Positions 26,687 through 35,660 of a stretch of DNA of 44,710 nt are shown piece by piece. The notes beneath the pieces were generated by a model that had not been told where the DNA came from, searched no databases, and saw nothing but the letters and a program-made list of their open reading frames with translations. Every line of letters begins with the position of its first letter. Within the stretch, counting starts at the first letter, position 1. The DNA is from Rhodobiaceae bacterium. GTDB lineage: Bacteria; Pseudomonadota; Alphaproteobacteria; Rhizobiales; JANQQB01. A program made the translations under genes and the position numbers. The stretch spans positions 1 to 44,710 of the forward strand of contig JANQQB010000431.1 in assembly GCA_028285165.1 (NCBI GenBank). Reading direction: 5' to 3'.

Positions 26687-26712
26687 GCGGCCCAAACCGG
26701 CTTCAGACAATC

Positions 26713-26750
26713 CGGCCCGCGCGGGAAACCGCGCGGGCCGTTTCGTTTCG
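26713..26750 (+). terminator. Rho-independent terminator of liv operon 1
   Basis: A perfect 12-bp GC stem (26713-26724 with 26729-26740) and a stable GAAA tetraloop, followed by TTTCGTTTCG. It begins 26 nt after the binding-protein stop. It should separate the transporter from the kinase/enolase pair, although some read-through is possible. Confidence 0.93.
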
Positions 26751-26851
26751 ATCGGCAAAGCCTAATAGGGTCTTCTCAGTAGGAGAGCCGCGGTCGACGT
26801 TCCGGAATCCTCCAGCTACGCTTGTTATGTTCGGAAACCTGGTAGCCAGAC

Positions 26852-27859
26852 ATGCAACTCGAAGACCGATGCAAGGCCCTTGTCGCGGAACTCGGCCTGG
26901 CGAAACAACAAGACGTCCAAGCGGTCGTTCCGCTGACTGGCGGCGTTGCTTCTGACATTGCCATGGTCGACCTGGGCAACCGCAAGATATGTGCGAAATT
27001 TGCCCTGCCAAAGCTGAAGGTCGCCGCTGATTGGCTGGTGCCGGTTCATCGAAATGCTGCCGAGTACGCCTGGCTGAATGTGGCGTCCGAAATCTTTCCG
27101 GACAGTGCGGTCCGCCTTTTCGGTCGATCCGAACAAGCGCATGGCTTCGCGATGGAATACCTGGCGGGAGACGATGTCTACCTCTGGAAGGAGCACTTGC
27201 TGGCTCAGTCCGAAGACCAGGGTGAAGCGCCAAAAGTCGCCGAGCTTCTGGGAAGAATTCACCTGATTTCTTCGGACAGAGGTTTTGATCGTGCGGCGTT
27301 TCAAAACCGCGATGACTTCCATGCCATCCGGATAGAACCCTATCTCAGCACGACCCGCGTGATGCATCCGGCTCTTGCCGGAGCCATCGAACCCCTTGAG
27401 GCCATGCTCTACGAAAGCCAGAAGGTTCTGGTGCATGGGGATGTCAGTCCCAAGAACATCCTGTTTCGCGGCGGCACGCCGATCATCCTCGACGCCGAAT
27501 GCGCGACGATGGGAGACGCCAGTTTCGATCCGGCGTTTTGCCTCAATCACCTTGTCCTCAAGGCCATACACCTGCCTGGCTCGCGCCGGCGGTTGCTTGA
27601 ACAGGTCGGTGCGTTCTGGAATGCCTACGCGACCCACGTCCAGTGGGAAGATCCGATTGCACTGGAACAAAGGGTCTGCGCGTTGCTGCCCGTCCTCATG
27701 CTCGCCCGCGTGGATGGCAAGTCACCGGTCGAATACCTGACGGATCGCCAACGCGCCGTTGTCCGAGACATCGCAATTCCGCTCATTGCGGCGCCGCCTG
27801 CGAACCTGGAGGCGCTTGCGGCCGCACTGGCACAGCACGCAACTGGAGACCACGCATGA
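26852..27859 (+). CDS. APH-fold small-molecule kinase paired with an enolase paralogue
   Basis: 335 aa. The aminoglycoside phosphotransferase/choline kinase fold is shown by a Gly-rich loop LTGGVASD (29-36), Lys49 in ICAKFAL, helix-C Glu71, the hinge MEYLAGDDVYLW (101-112), the catalytic loop VHGDVSPKNILF with Asp197 and Asn202, and metal-binding Asp214 in IILDAE. All key kinase residues are present. The substrate is unknown; members phosphorylate hydroxyls on many small molecules. The stop overlaps the ATG of an enolase-like gene by 4 nt (ATGA), so the two are translationally coupled, which suggests the kinase supplies a phosphorylated hydroxy compound to that enzyme. An antibiotic-resistance role is less likely given this pairing. 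Confidence 0.85.
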   Translation: MQLEDRCKALVAELGLAKQQDVQAVVPLTGGVASDIAMVDLGNRKICAKFALPKLKVAADWLVPVHRNAAEYAWLNVASEIFPDSAVRLFGRSEQAHGFAMEYLAGDDVYLWKEHLLAQSEDQGEAPKVAELLGRIHLISSDRGFDRAAFQNRDDFHAIRIEPYLSTTRVMHPALAGAIEPLEAMLYESQKVLVHGDVSPKNILFRGGTPIILDAECATMGDASFDPAFCLNHLVLKAIHLPGSRRRLLEQVGAFWNAYATHVQWEDPIALEQRVCALLPVLMLARVDGKSPVEYLTDRQRAVVRDIAIPLIAAPPANLEALAAALAQHATGDHA

Positions 27860-29151
27860 CGGCCATACAATCGGTGCACGGGCGACGCGTCTGGGATTCC
27901 CGCGGCAATCCGACCGTGGAGGTCGATGTGAGGCTGCAGAATGGCGTGATGGGTCGCGCGATTGCGCCCGCGGGCGCCTCACGGGGAAAACGCGAAGCCA
28001 TCGATCTGCGAGACGGCGGATCGGCCTTGCGGGGCAAAAACGTTGCGCGCGCCGTTGCAAACGTCAACGGGCCGATTGCGGCTGCTCTGCAAGGGCATGA
28101 GGTTTCGGATCAGTCCGCACTCGATGCGTTGCTCATCGGGCTCGATCCATCACCGCTGAAAGACAGTCTCGGCGGCAATGCTACGGTTGCGACCTCCCTG
28201 GCTGTCCTGCATGCGGCGGCTGCTGCCGCAGGCAAACCTTTATGGCGGCATGTCGCCGACTGTTACGGGCGAACGCCTTCGCTTCCGCTGCCCGAAATCC
28301 AGATTTTCGGCGGCGGCGCCCATGCAGGTCGCCGCGTCGATATCCAGGACTTCATGATCATGGTGCCCGGAGCTGCAAGCTTCGACGAGGTCATGGAGGT
28401 CACCAACGAAGTCTACTTTGCGGCAGGCGATATCATGGCCTCGCGCGGCAATCTTGCCGGTGTGGCCGATGAGGGTGGTTGGTGGCCCCTGTTCAGGAGC
28501 AATGAAGAAGCCCTGGAAACTCTGGTTGCCGCCATTGAGAAGGCCGGCGAGAAACCCGGCGACCGTGTTGTGATCTCGCTGGACATCGCCGCTTCCGAAT
28601 TCGGCGAAAACGGCGTCTACACGCTGGCGCTGGAAGACCGGAAACTGGACAGCGGCGCGTTGATCGACATGCTGGGCGGCTGGCTTGACGCCTATCCGAT
28701 TGCCTCCATCGAAGACCCGGTGGGAGAGGATGATACGGTTGGCATGATCGCGTTCACGCAGCGGTATGGAAACCACGTGCAAATCATAGGCGACGACTAT
28801 CTGGTGACAAATGCGGCATTGGTCCGGAACGCTGTCTCGGATCGGGCCTGCAATTGCGTTCTGGTCAAAGTGAACCAGGCTGGAACCGTATCCGAAGCCG
28901 TGGACGCGTTCACGGCCGCACAGGATGCTGGCTGGACCGCGGTGGTCTCCGCCCGATCCGGCGAAACCGAAGACACATCGATCGCACATCTGAGTACGGG
29001 TCTTGGAGGAGGCCAGCTCAAGGTCGGATCCTTCCAGCGATCCGAACGGATGGTGAAATGGAACGAATGCCTTCGCATCCAGGACGCGCTCGGCGCTGAC
29101 GCGTTCGTCGGCGGCGCCCCGTTGGCACAGACATGGTGGGGCCAGTCATAG
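27856..29151 (+). CDS. Enolase paralogue with altered active site
   Basis: 431 aa, full enolase length. It has the N-terminal VHGRRVWDSRGNPTVEVDV, magnesium ligands Asp243, Glu286 and Asp313/314, the acid Glu206 in VADEGG, Lys338 and Lys389, and Arg367-Ser368 for phosphate. It departs from true enolases at several strict positions: His becomes Ala366 in SARSGETED, Glu becomes Asp165 in IQDFMI, the KPNQ motif is KVNQ, and the SGAST loop is AGASRG. It is therefore probably not the housekeeping glycolytic enzyme. It may dehydrate a related phospho-hydroxy acid made by the coupled upstream kinase. That role is inference. The start overlaps the kinase stop. Confidence 0.88.
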   Translation: MTAIQSVHGRRVWDSRGNPTVEVDVRLQNGVMGRAIAPAGASRGKREAIDLRDGGSALRGKNVARAVANVNGPIAAALQGHEVSDQSALDALLIGLDPSPLKDSLGGNATVATSLAVLHAAAAAAGKPLWRHVADCYGRTPSLPLPEIQIFGGGAHAGRRVDIQDFMIMVPGAASFDEVMEVTNEVYFAAGDIMASRGNLAGVADEGGWWPLFRSNEEALETLVAAIEKAGEKPGDRVVISLDIAASEFGENGVYTLALEDRKLDSGALIDMLGGWLDAYPIASIEDPVGEDDTVGMIAFTQRYGNHVQIIGDDYLVTNAALVRNAVSDRACNCVLVKVNQAGTVSEAVDAFTAAQDAGWTAVVSARSGETEDTSIAHLSTGLGGGQLKVGSFQRSERMVKWNECLRIQDALGADAFVGGAPLAQTWWGQS

Positions 29152-29322
29152 AGCGTTTTTCGATCTGCTTCGGGCTCCCGGATATCTTTCGAAGGTTCTG
29201 TGCGGGCGTCCATTGGCGTTTCGCCCGCCTTTGACCTTGTGGCGCGGATGCTGTAGGCGAGGTCGCAGGGCTTGCGGTCTCCGACCGGGCTCTTTCCTCC
29301 ACACCGTTTGAAACGACTGAGC

Positions 29323-31023
29323 ATGACAGACGCTGTTGCTGACACCGAAGCGGGCCATCCCGATCGCCCGAACCATTTCGTCCGCGATATCATCCGCGCC
29401 GACGTGGCCGGTGGTCAGGTCAATACGGTCGTGACCCGGTTCCCGCCGGAGCCGAACGGCTACCTGCATATCGGCCACGCAAAATCGATCTGCCTGAATT
29501 TCGGCATGGCCGAGGAGTTCGGCGGCCAATGCAATCTGCGCATGGACGATACCAATCCGACCAAGGAGGAGGAGGAGTATATCGAGGCGATCCAGCGGGA
29601 CATAAACTGGCTCGGCTTCGATTGGGGCGGCAAGACATTGTTTGCCTCGGATTACTTCGAGACGCTTTACCAATGGGCGGAACATCTGATCGAGACGGGC
29701 AAGGCGTATGTGGACGACCTGAGCCCGGAGGAGATGCGCGCCTATCGCGGTACGTTGACGGAGCCGGGCAAAGACAGTCCGTACCGAACGCGACCGGTTG
29801 CGGAAAATCTCGACCTGTTCCGCCGCATGCGGGCCGGTGAATTTGCCGACGGCGCACGGGTGCTTCGGGCCAAGATCGATATGGCGTCGGGCAACATCAA
29901 CATGCGGGATCCGGTGCTCTATCGCATACTCAATGCGCACCATCCGCGCACCGGCGATACGTGGCATATCTATCCGACCTACGATTTTGCGCATGGCCAA
30001 TCCGACGCGATCGAGGGGGTCAGCCATTCGCTCTGCACTCTGGAATTCGCCGATCATCGACCGCTCTATAACTGGCTGATCGAAAACCTGCCGACGCCGT
30101 CGACACCGGTCCAGTACGAGTTCGCACGACTCAACCTGACCTATACGGTCATGTCGAAACGCCGCCTGAAGCAGCTTGTCGACGACGGCCATGTCAGCGG
30201 TTGGGACGATCCGCGCATGCCGACCATGAGTGGGCTGCGCCGGCGCGGCGTGCCGCCCGAGGCCATTCGGGATTTCGCGCAACGCGTCGGGGTCGCCCGG
30301 GCGGACAGCACGGTCGAATATTCATTCCTGGAATCCTGCGTGCGCGAGCGGCTGAACAAGGTTGCTCCGCGTTACATGGCGGTGCTCCGCCCGCTCAAGG
30401 TCGTCATCACCAACTATCCGGAAGGCGAAGAGGAATGGCTTGAGGCGGTCAACAATCCCGAAGACGAAAGCGCCGGGACGCGATCGGTACCGTTTTCGCG
30501 TGAACTCTATATCGAGCGCGACGACTTCATGGAGGATCCGCCAAAGAAGTTCTTCCGCCTTGCGCCCGGCCGGGAAGTGCGTCTGCGCTATGCGTTCTTC
30601 CTGAAATGCAACGATGTCGTCAAGGACGAGGCCGGTGAGATCGTCGAGCTGCATTGCACCTACGATCCCGAGACGAGGGGCGGCAATGCGCCGGACGGAC
30701 GCAAGGTCAAGGCGACGCTGCATTGGGTATCGGCCGGCCACGCCGGCAGGGCGATTGTGCGGATGTACGACCATCTGTTCACGAAGGAGGCGCCGGATGC
30801 CGAAGGCGACTTCCTGTCGACGATCAATCCGGATTCATTGACCGTTCTGGACGATGCACGGCTCGAGCCTGAGGCGATGAAGGCCGTCGTCGGAAGCGCC
30901 GTTCAGTTCGAGCGCATGGGATATTTCTGCGCGGATCCGGATTCGCGCCCTGATAGGCCGGTGTTCAACCTGACCATGACGCTGAAAGACACCTGGAAGA
31001 AGATTCAGGCAAAGGGCGGCTGA
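29323..31023 (+). CDS. glnS: Glutaminyl-tRNA synthetase
   Basis: 566 aa. It charges tRNA-Gln with glutamine in the cytoplasm. The class I HIGH motif is HIGH at 49-52 in [15 protein letters not shown], and the KMSKS equivalent is VMSKRRL, both of the GlnRS type. FRMRAGEF and [20 protein letters not shown] are also diagnostic, and the C-terminal anticodon-binding beta barrels are complete. The ATG at 29323 gives the usual short N-terminus; the earlier frame start at 29272 is not needed. Many alphaproteobacteria lack this enzyme and use GluRS plus GatCAB, so its presence is a mild taxonomic clue. It stands alone, convergent with a LysR gene. Confidence 0.97.
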   Translation: MTDAVADTEAGHPDRPNHFVRDIIRADVAGGQVNTVVTRFPPEPNGYLHIGHAKSICLNFGMAEEFGGQCNLRMDDTNPTKEEEEYIEAIQRDINWLGFDWGGKTLFASDYFETLYQWAEHLIETGKAYVDDLSPEEMRAYRGTLTEPGKDSPYRTRPVAENLDLFRRMRAGEFADGARVLRAKIDMASGNINMRDPVLYRILNAHHPRTGDTWHIYPTYDFAHGQSDAIEGVSHSLCTLEFADHRPLYNWLIENLPTPSTPVQYEFARLNLTYTVMSKRRLKQLVDDGHVSGWDDPRMPTMSGLRRRGVPPEAIRDFAQRVGVARADSTVEYSFLESCVRERLNKVAPRYMAVLRPLKVVITNYPEGEEEWLEAVNNPEDESAGTRSVPFSRELYIERDDFMEDPPKKFFRLAPGREVRLRYAFFLKCNDVVKDEAGEIVELHCTYDPETRGGNAPDGRKVKATLHWVSAGHAGRAIVRMYDHLFTKEAPDAEGDFLSTINPDSLTVLDDARLEPEAMKAVVGSAVQFERMGYFCADPDSRPDRPVFNLTMTLKDTWKKIQAKGG

Positions 31024-31062
31024 GGGAAGCTGAGAACGGCATTGGGCGATCCGGAGGGGGAA

Positions 31063-31929
31063 CTAATCCTCCAATTCCGACAGGATCCAGTCGACCATCG
31101 CGTCTCGGCCGGGATCAGGAGCAGCGGATTCCGGACACAGGATGTAGTACCCGTCCTGTTCCGAGCGCTCGTCCCGCCACAGCGTCTTCAGCCGACCGGC
31201 GGTCAGATCGCTAGCCACCAGTATGTGCGGTGCCAGCGCGACGCCCTGGCCGTTGGCCGCGGCGTCGATGGCGAGCGCTATCTGGTTGAAGCGCATGGAT
31301 CGATATGCCGGCACCGGTCCCAACGCCGCAAACAGGGATCGCCAGTGAGCGTGGCTGTCCTCGATCAGCATCTGATCCGCGAAATCTGAAAAGCGTCGGA
31401 TCGGCGCCGTCGCGTCGGGATAATCCGGGCTGCAGACCGCACAGAGGTTCAGGCGGGTCAACAGGCGGACCTTGAGGCCGTCGTCGAACGGCGGGCGCCC
31501 CTGTCGGATGGCGACGTCCACGCCGTCCCGCCGAAAGTCGGCACGCCGTTCGCTTGCGATGGTCTGCAGGTTGATCTCCGGAAAGCGTTCGGCAAAACGG
31601 TGCAGACGCGGCACCAGCCACTTTGCCGCGAAAGACGGGGTCACGCTCACGACGAGGTCGGATTTGCGTGCCCGGATCTTACGGGTCGCGGTTTCGATGA
31701 GCGCCAGCGCCCGGCGGACCTCGCTGGCGAAATCTTCGCCCGGCAGTGTCAACGTCAGGCCGCGGGCATGGCGGCGAAACAGGCGGACCGCCAGATCCGC
31801 CTCCAATTGCCGGACCTGCTGGGCGACGGCTCCCTGCGTCAGGTTGAGTTCGTCGGCCGCACGCCGGAAGTTCAGGTGACGTGCTGCCGCATCGAACATG
31901 CGCAGGGTGTTGAGATTGGGCAGGCGCAT
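31063..31929 (-). CDS. LysR family transcriptional regulator (GcvA-like)
   Basis: 288 aa. The N-terminal winged helix (about 1-62) begins LPNLNTLRMFDAAARHLNFR and contains RAADELNLTQGAVAQQVRQL, a strong LysR recognition helix. The effector domain follows, with LVVSVTPSFAAKWLVPRLHRF, typical of the GcvA/AmpR branch. GAGGA lies 5 nt before the ATG at 31929. It is divergent from an SDR gene with a perfect palindrome in the shared 119-bp gap, so it most likely controls that gene and itself. The effector is unknown. Confidence 0.95.
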   Translation of the reverse strand: MRLPNLNTLRMFDAAARHLNFRRAADELNLTQGAVAQQVRQLEADLAVRLFRRHARGLTLTLPGEDFASEVRRALALIETATRKIRARKSDLVVSVTPSFAAKWLVPRLHRFAERFPEINLQTIASERRADFRRDGVDVAIRQGRPPFDDGLKVRLLTRLNLCAVCSPDYPDATAPIRRFSDFADQMLIEDSHAHWRSLFAALGPVPAYRSMRFNQIALAIDAAANGQGVALAPHILVASDLTAGRLKTLWRDERSEQDGYYILCPESAAPDPGRDAMVDWILSELED

Positions 31930-31954
31930 CGCATTCCTCGGCCTGACGCGAAGA

Positions 31955-31971
31955 CTGTAGAATTTCTACAG
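31955..31971. promoter_or_regulatory. Candidate LysR operator palindrome
   Basis: CTGTAGAATTTCTACAG is a perfect 8-bp inverted repeat around one central base, 26 bp before the LysR start codon and 78 bp before the SDR start. Its size and dyad symmetry fit LysR-type sites (a T-Nx-A core). Position between the divergent genes suggests autoregulation and SDR control, which is inferred. Confidence 0.72.
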
Positions 31972-32048
31972 CCTTGGGCGATGAGACATGATTGGTCAAG
32001 CGACAAGCGCGAGCATACGGTGGCCGGCAGTCAATACGGGAGAGCACA

Positions 32049-32753
32049 ATGAGCGTGGAAAGAGTCGCCCTGATTACTGCCGGCGGAAGCGGCATGGGAG
32101 CCGGAGCGGCCCGGCGGCTGGCGGCGGATGGTTTCGATATCGGCGTGCTTTCCTCGTCCGGCAAGGGCGAGGCGCATGCACAGGAGTTCGGCGGCATCGG
32201 CGTCACCGGGTCCAATCAGTCGAACGACGGCCTGCAACGCCAGGTCGGTGCCGCCATGCGCCGCTGGGGACGCGTGGATGTGCTCGTGAACAGTGCGGGC
32301 CATGGCCCGAGGGCACCGTTGCTCGACCTGAGCGACGACGACTGGCACCGGGGGATGGATGTCTACTTCCTGAATGTCGTGCGGCCGACGCGGCTGGTTG
32401 CCCCGATCATGCAGGAACAGAAATCCGGGTCGATCATCAACATCTCCACCTTTGCGGCCTTCGAACCGGACCCGGTGTTTCCGACATCCGGCGTTTTCCG
32501 CGCGGGGCTTGCCGCCTACACAAAACTGTTCGCCGACCGTTACGCCGCCGACAACGTGCGCATGAACAACGTCCTGCCGGGCTTCATCGACAGTCTGCCG
32601 GAAAAGCCTGAATTCAAGGACCGCATTCCGATGGAACGCTACGGCAGGACGGAGGAAATCGCCGCGACGATCGCTTTTCTCGCCTCGGACGGTGCCGGCT
32701 ATATCACGGGCCAGAACCTGCGTGTCGATGGCGGCATTACGCGTTCCGTCTGA
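32049..32753 (+). CDS. Atypical SDR family protein lacking the YxxxK motif
   Basis: 234 aa, normal for a classical SDR. The Rossmann motif is TAGGSGMGAG (usual TGxxxGxG), the NNAG position is NSAG, and the C-terminal YITGQNLRVDGGI is standard. The catalytic YxxxK is instead SGVFR, so both the tyrosine and the lysine are missing at the expected position ahead of AGLAAYTK. The protein should still bind NAD(P), but normal SDR chemistry is doubtful unless other residues substitute. It is divergently transcribed from a LysR gene and probably controlled by it. Substrate unknown. Confidence 0.88.
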   Translation: MSVERVALITAGGSGMGAGAARRLAADGFDIGVLSSSGKGEAHAQEFGGIGVTGSNQSNDGLQRQVGAAMRRWGRVDVLVNSAGHGPRAPLLDLSDDDWHRGMDVYFLNVVRPTRLVAPIMQEQKSGSIINISTFAAFEPDPVFPTSGVFRAGLAAYTKLFADRYAADNVRMNNVLPGFIDSLPEKPEFKDRIPMERYGRTEEIAATIAFLASDGAGYITGQNLRVDGGITRSV

Positions 32754-32762
32754 GCGCAGGTT

Positions 32763-33056
32763 CTAAAATACGGCACTCCAGGGATGCTGCTGTGGACGCA
32801 CGTCCGGGTGTTCCCGCAGGAAGTGGTGCAGGACGTGCAGGAGGGAGCGGACGTGAGCCGTATCTCCTCCGGCCTGCGCAGCCCTTATGTCTTCAACGAT
32901 CATGTCGCGGACCCGGACATGTCCGCCCGGGTTGTCATCCAGATATTGTGCCAGGCCGCAGGCAACGGCCTCGGACAGGTGCTCGTGTTCGGCAATCGCG
33001 AGGATCTCTTCCTCGGTCAGGCCGCTGAGTGCAATGCAGTCTTCAAGGCTGATCAC
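32763..33056 (-). CDS. Small conserved protein of unknown function
   Basis: 97 aa, acidic and largely helical: MISLEDCIALSGLTEEEILAI, then an EHEHLSEAVACGLAQYL segment and a His-rich LLHVLHHFLREHPDV. It resembles small conserved hypothetical proteins of alphaproteobacteria, but no function is known to me. It has no signal peptide or membrane helix, so it is cytoplasmic. GTAGGA precedes the ATG at 33056. It is convergent with the SDR gene after 9 nt and divergent from the GGDEF-EAL gene. Confidence 0.75.
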   Translation of the reverse strand: MISLEDCIALSGLTEEEILAIAEHEHLSEAVACGLAQYLDDNPGGHVRVRDMIVEDIRAAQAGGDTAHVRSLLHVLHHFLREHPDVRPQQHPWSAVF

Positions 33057-33313
33057 AATTCCTACCTCGCGTCTCGATCCCTGACGCCGCTGGCGGTGTC
33101 ATGAGTTTGTCATGAACGTCGGAATTCGCCAATCCCATTCGTCGGCTCGCGGATCGGAGTGCGTGGCCCGCACGGTTTCTCCGGTGAACGCCTGCTTTCG
33201 TTATTGGGCAAAAATCTCTTATTTTTTGATATATTAACCACTAATTTCTACTAATTGTTTGCTTGTAGAATTTAACAATACCGAATGTGGCGGAATTTCG
33301 ACGAGGTGCTGAT

Positions 33314-34897
33314 GTGGCTGCGCCGTCTTTTGACAAACGGATCCATCGCGTGGGTCGCGACGTGCTGTTTTGCGGTCTTGGGACACTTGTCTCAGGACTG
33401 GCTCTGGCCGAGTTCGATTTTTTCGAGCGGATCTACAACTTCACACGGGAGCATGACGCCTATCAGCTCGATGAGATCATATGCGTCTTTATGATTCTCC
33501 CCGTCTTCACGGTTCTGCTCGCCTATCAACGGATACTGGACCTCAACGAAGAAGTGCGCGCCCGGCAGTCCGCCGAACGCGCCAACCTGGAACTTGCCCG
33601 GACAGATCCGCTCACCGGACTGCCCAACCGGCGGCAGCTTGATGATGTGCTCCAAAGATTTGCCGACGCAAAGGGTGCCGATACGACCTCGCTGGCCGTG
33701 ATGCATGTCGATCTGGATCGTTTCAAGCAGGTCAACGACACGCTCGGCCACCAGGCAGGCGACCATATCCTCCGGCACATCGCGACGCTTCTGACCAGAA
33801 TGGTCGATCCGGCCGATCTTGTGGCCCGGATCAGCGGCGACGAATTTGTCGTCCTGCACAGTCAAGGGCAGCGCCGCGACCAAATCGAAGCGCTTGCGCT
33901 GCGCGTGATCGATTCACTCAAGAAACCGATCCAGTATGGCGGCCATGCCTGCTACGTCGGTGCCAGCGTCGGAATAGCGATCGCCGACTGCCCGATTTCA
34001 AGCGGGTCGCCGGATCCTCAACGCTTGATCACCGATGCCGACATCGCGGTCTACCGAGCCAAAGAATGCGGGGGCGGGCGGTGCGAAATTTACACACCCG
34101 ACCTGCGGGTTGCCTTTGAAGCCCGCAAGGCGCTCTCCGACGAGATCCTTGCCGGCATCGATCGCCAGGAGTTCTTTCCGTATTACCAGATGCAGTTCGA
34201 TGCCGAGACGCATGAAGTTGTCGGACTGGAAGCCCTTGCGCGATGGCAGCATCCGAAACGCGGCATCCTCATGCCCGACACCTTCCTCGACACCGCCGCC
34301 TTTCTGAATGCGGTTCTCGACATCGATCGCATCGTCCTTGCCAGGGTTGTCGAAGATATCGCGCAATGGCGTTATCATGGTCTCGACGTGGGAACCGTGT
34401 CGGTCAATGTGTCCGCACAACGCTTGAAAGAGCCCGAATTCCTCGAAACCCTGAAGAACCTCGATGTGCCGCGCGGAACGCTGTCGTTCGAACTCAGCGA
34501 GGCGATCTATTTCGATACGTGCGAGGAGGAGGTGCGCGAAATGGTCAGGCACATCCGCGCCCTCGGCTTCGGCATAGAGATCGATGATTTCGGCACCGGG
34601 CACGCTTCCATCGTCAGCGTCACGGAATTGCGTCCAAACCGGCTGAAGGTGGATCGCAGCCTGATCGCACCCCTCATCGACTCGGCCGGGCAGCGCGACC
34701 TCATCAAGGTTATCGTGGATATGGGGCGGTCGCTGGGGATCGGTGTCACCGCCGAAGGCATCGAAACCATGGAACATGCGGCCATCGCCCGCGATCTCGG
34801 CTGCGATGTTCTTCAGGGCTTCGCTTTCGCAGTACCGCTTCCAAAGGACGAAGTCGCGGCGCGGTTGACAAACATAAGGGTTCAGAACATCGCCTGA
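33314..34897 (+). CDS. GGDEF-EAL membrane protein (c-di-GMP turnover)
   Basis: 527 aa from the GTG at 33314, which has GAGGT 6 nt upstream; a GTG at 33287 is an alternative without a visible site. Two N-terminal helices (DVLFCGLGTLVSGLALA and IICVFMILPVFTVLLAY) anchor it in the membrane, followed by a short coiled coil. The GGDEF domain has LARTDPLTGLPNRRQ and ISGDEF, the functional SGDEF variant. The EAL domain has LEALARW, NVSAQRL, DDFGTGHAS, KVDRSLI, AEGIE and QGF, so its metal and catalytic residues look intact. It could make and degrade c-di-GMP. No sensory domain other than the membrane segment is seen. Confidence 0.93.
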   Translation: MAAPSFDKRIHRVGRDVLFCGLGTLVSGLALAEFDFFERIYNFTREHDAYQLDEIICVFMILPVFTVLLAYQRILDLNEEVRARQSAERANLELARTDPLTGLPNRRQLDDVLQRFADAKGADTTSLAVMHVDLDRFKQVNDTLGHQAGDHILRHIATLLTRMVDPADLVARISGDEFVVLHSQGQRRDQIEALALRVIDSLKKPIQYGGHACYVGASVGIAIADCPISSGSPDPQRLITDADIAVYRAKECGGGRCEIYTPDLRVAFEARKALSDEILAGIDRQEFFPYYQMQFDAETHEVVGLEALARWQHPKRGILMPDTFLDTAAFLNAVLDIDRIVLARVVEDIAQWRYHGLDVGTVSVNVSAQRLKEPEFLETLKNLDVPRGTLSFELSEAIYFDTCEEEVREMVRHIRALGFGIEIDDFGTGHASIVSVTELRPNRLKVDRSLIAPLIDSAGQRDLIKVIVDMGRSLGIGVTAEGIETMEHAAIARDLGCDVLQGFAFAVPLPKDEVAARLTNIRVQNIA

Positions 34898-35435
34898 GCC
34901 GCCCCGACGCCGGGCGGTTCCAAGCGCCAGGATCTATGTTGCGATGCAGCATGGGTCGGTCCAGCCTGCGGAATATGTCAATTCGACGGCGGCTCACACA
35001 CGGTCGGGACGGATCATTTCAATTGCTGTCCGTTTGGCGGATTTTTCTGTGCTCTCTGAGCACTTTTTGGATTCACAAGAAAAATAAAATTCCGTGTTTG
35101 TGCAGCGATTTTCTCTATACGCGAACCAAAATTACAATCGATATTGCCCGGCGTTTCGTTGACGGTTTGGAATTCGTTCAGGTCTGCCAGATTTTTAAGG
35201 CCGATCGCCGCCGATCTGCGTGCGTTCCCGATTGTCGCGCTTGTCGGTTCGGTCGTGTTGCAGTGCGAAAATTTCGATCGGGAAACACGATTTTACCCTA
35301 CTTTTTTCACCGTATTTCCGTCGGAAGTGCAAAGGTCGGTCGCAATCGCCGACTACCTCTTGCTCATCGACGGCGGGTCAAATCCCTCCAGGATCGGCTC
35401 AGACCGTCGCCAACAGTAAAGTGGAGAACGGGCAC
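34898..35435. other. AT-richer intergenic region with an internal terminator
   Basis: These 538 bases lie between the GGDEF-EAL gene and the first EF-hand gene. A weak GC hairpin sits at 34899-34917, a clear terminator at 35049-35068, and the rest (35070-35435) should hold the EF-hand promoter. No convincing open frame is present. The distance from the GGDEF-EAL stop to the terminator leaves room for a small RNA of about 100-150 nt. Confidence 0.5.
35049..35068 (+). terminator. Rho-independent terminator
   Basis: Perfect 6-bp stem GTGCTC/GAGCAC with a TCT loop, followed directly by TTTTT on the plus strand. It lies 150 nt after the GGDEF-EAL stop, so it ends either that transcript with a long 3' tail or a separate small RNA. 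Confidence 0.8.
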
Positions 35436-35660
35436 ATGAAAAAGCTGCCAATTGCACTCGCTATCGGAACTCTTTTCGCTTCGACCTCGGTGTTCGCAGC
35501 AGACTTCGGCACGGTTGACGCCAATTCCGATGGTTTCGTGACGCTTGCAGAAGCTGCCGTCGGCGCACCGGAAATCACCGAAGACGCCTTCAAGTCCGCC
35601 GACGCCAATGGCGATGGTGTGCTGTCGCAAGAAGAATTCACGACCGCGACGGCTCAATAA
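35436..35660 (+). CDS. Small secreted EF-hand protein (copy 1)
   Basis: 74 aa. Residues 1-22 are a signal peptide (MKKLPIALAIGTLFASTSVF then AAD). The mature 52 residues contain a pair of EF-hand loops, DANSDGFVTLAE and DANGDGVLSQEE, each with Asp/Asn/Asp, Gly and a final Glu at the calcium-binding positions. It is probably a periplasmic or secreted calcium-binding peptide. The ATG at 35436 begins the signal peptide; the frame is open upstream to 35220, but that part has no function. A related gene follows 350 nt downstream, so the pair arose by duplication. A terminator lies about 56 nt after the stop. Confidence 0.85.
   Translation: MKKLPIALAIGTLFASTSVFAADFGTVDANSDGFVTLAEAAVGAPEITEDAFKSADANGDGVLSQEEFTTATAQ

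Noticed and set aside
26852-27859. Aminoglycoside-resistance gene
   Set aside because: The fold is shared by many metabolic kinases, and coupling to an enolase paralogue argues for metabolism.
29152-29322. Riboswitch or T-box before glnS
   Set aside because: The 171-base gap shows no anti-terminator or terminator hairpin pair and no T-box sequence.
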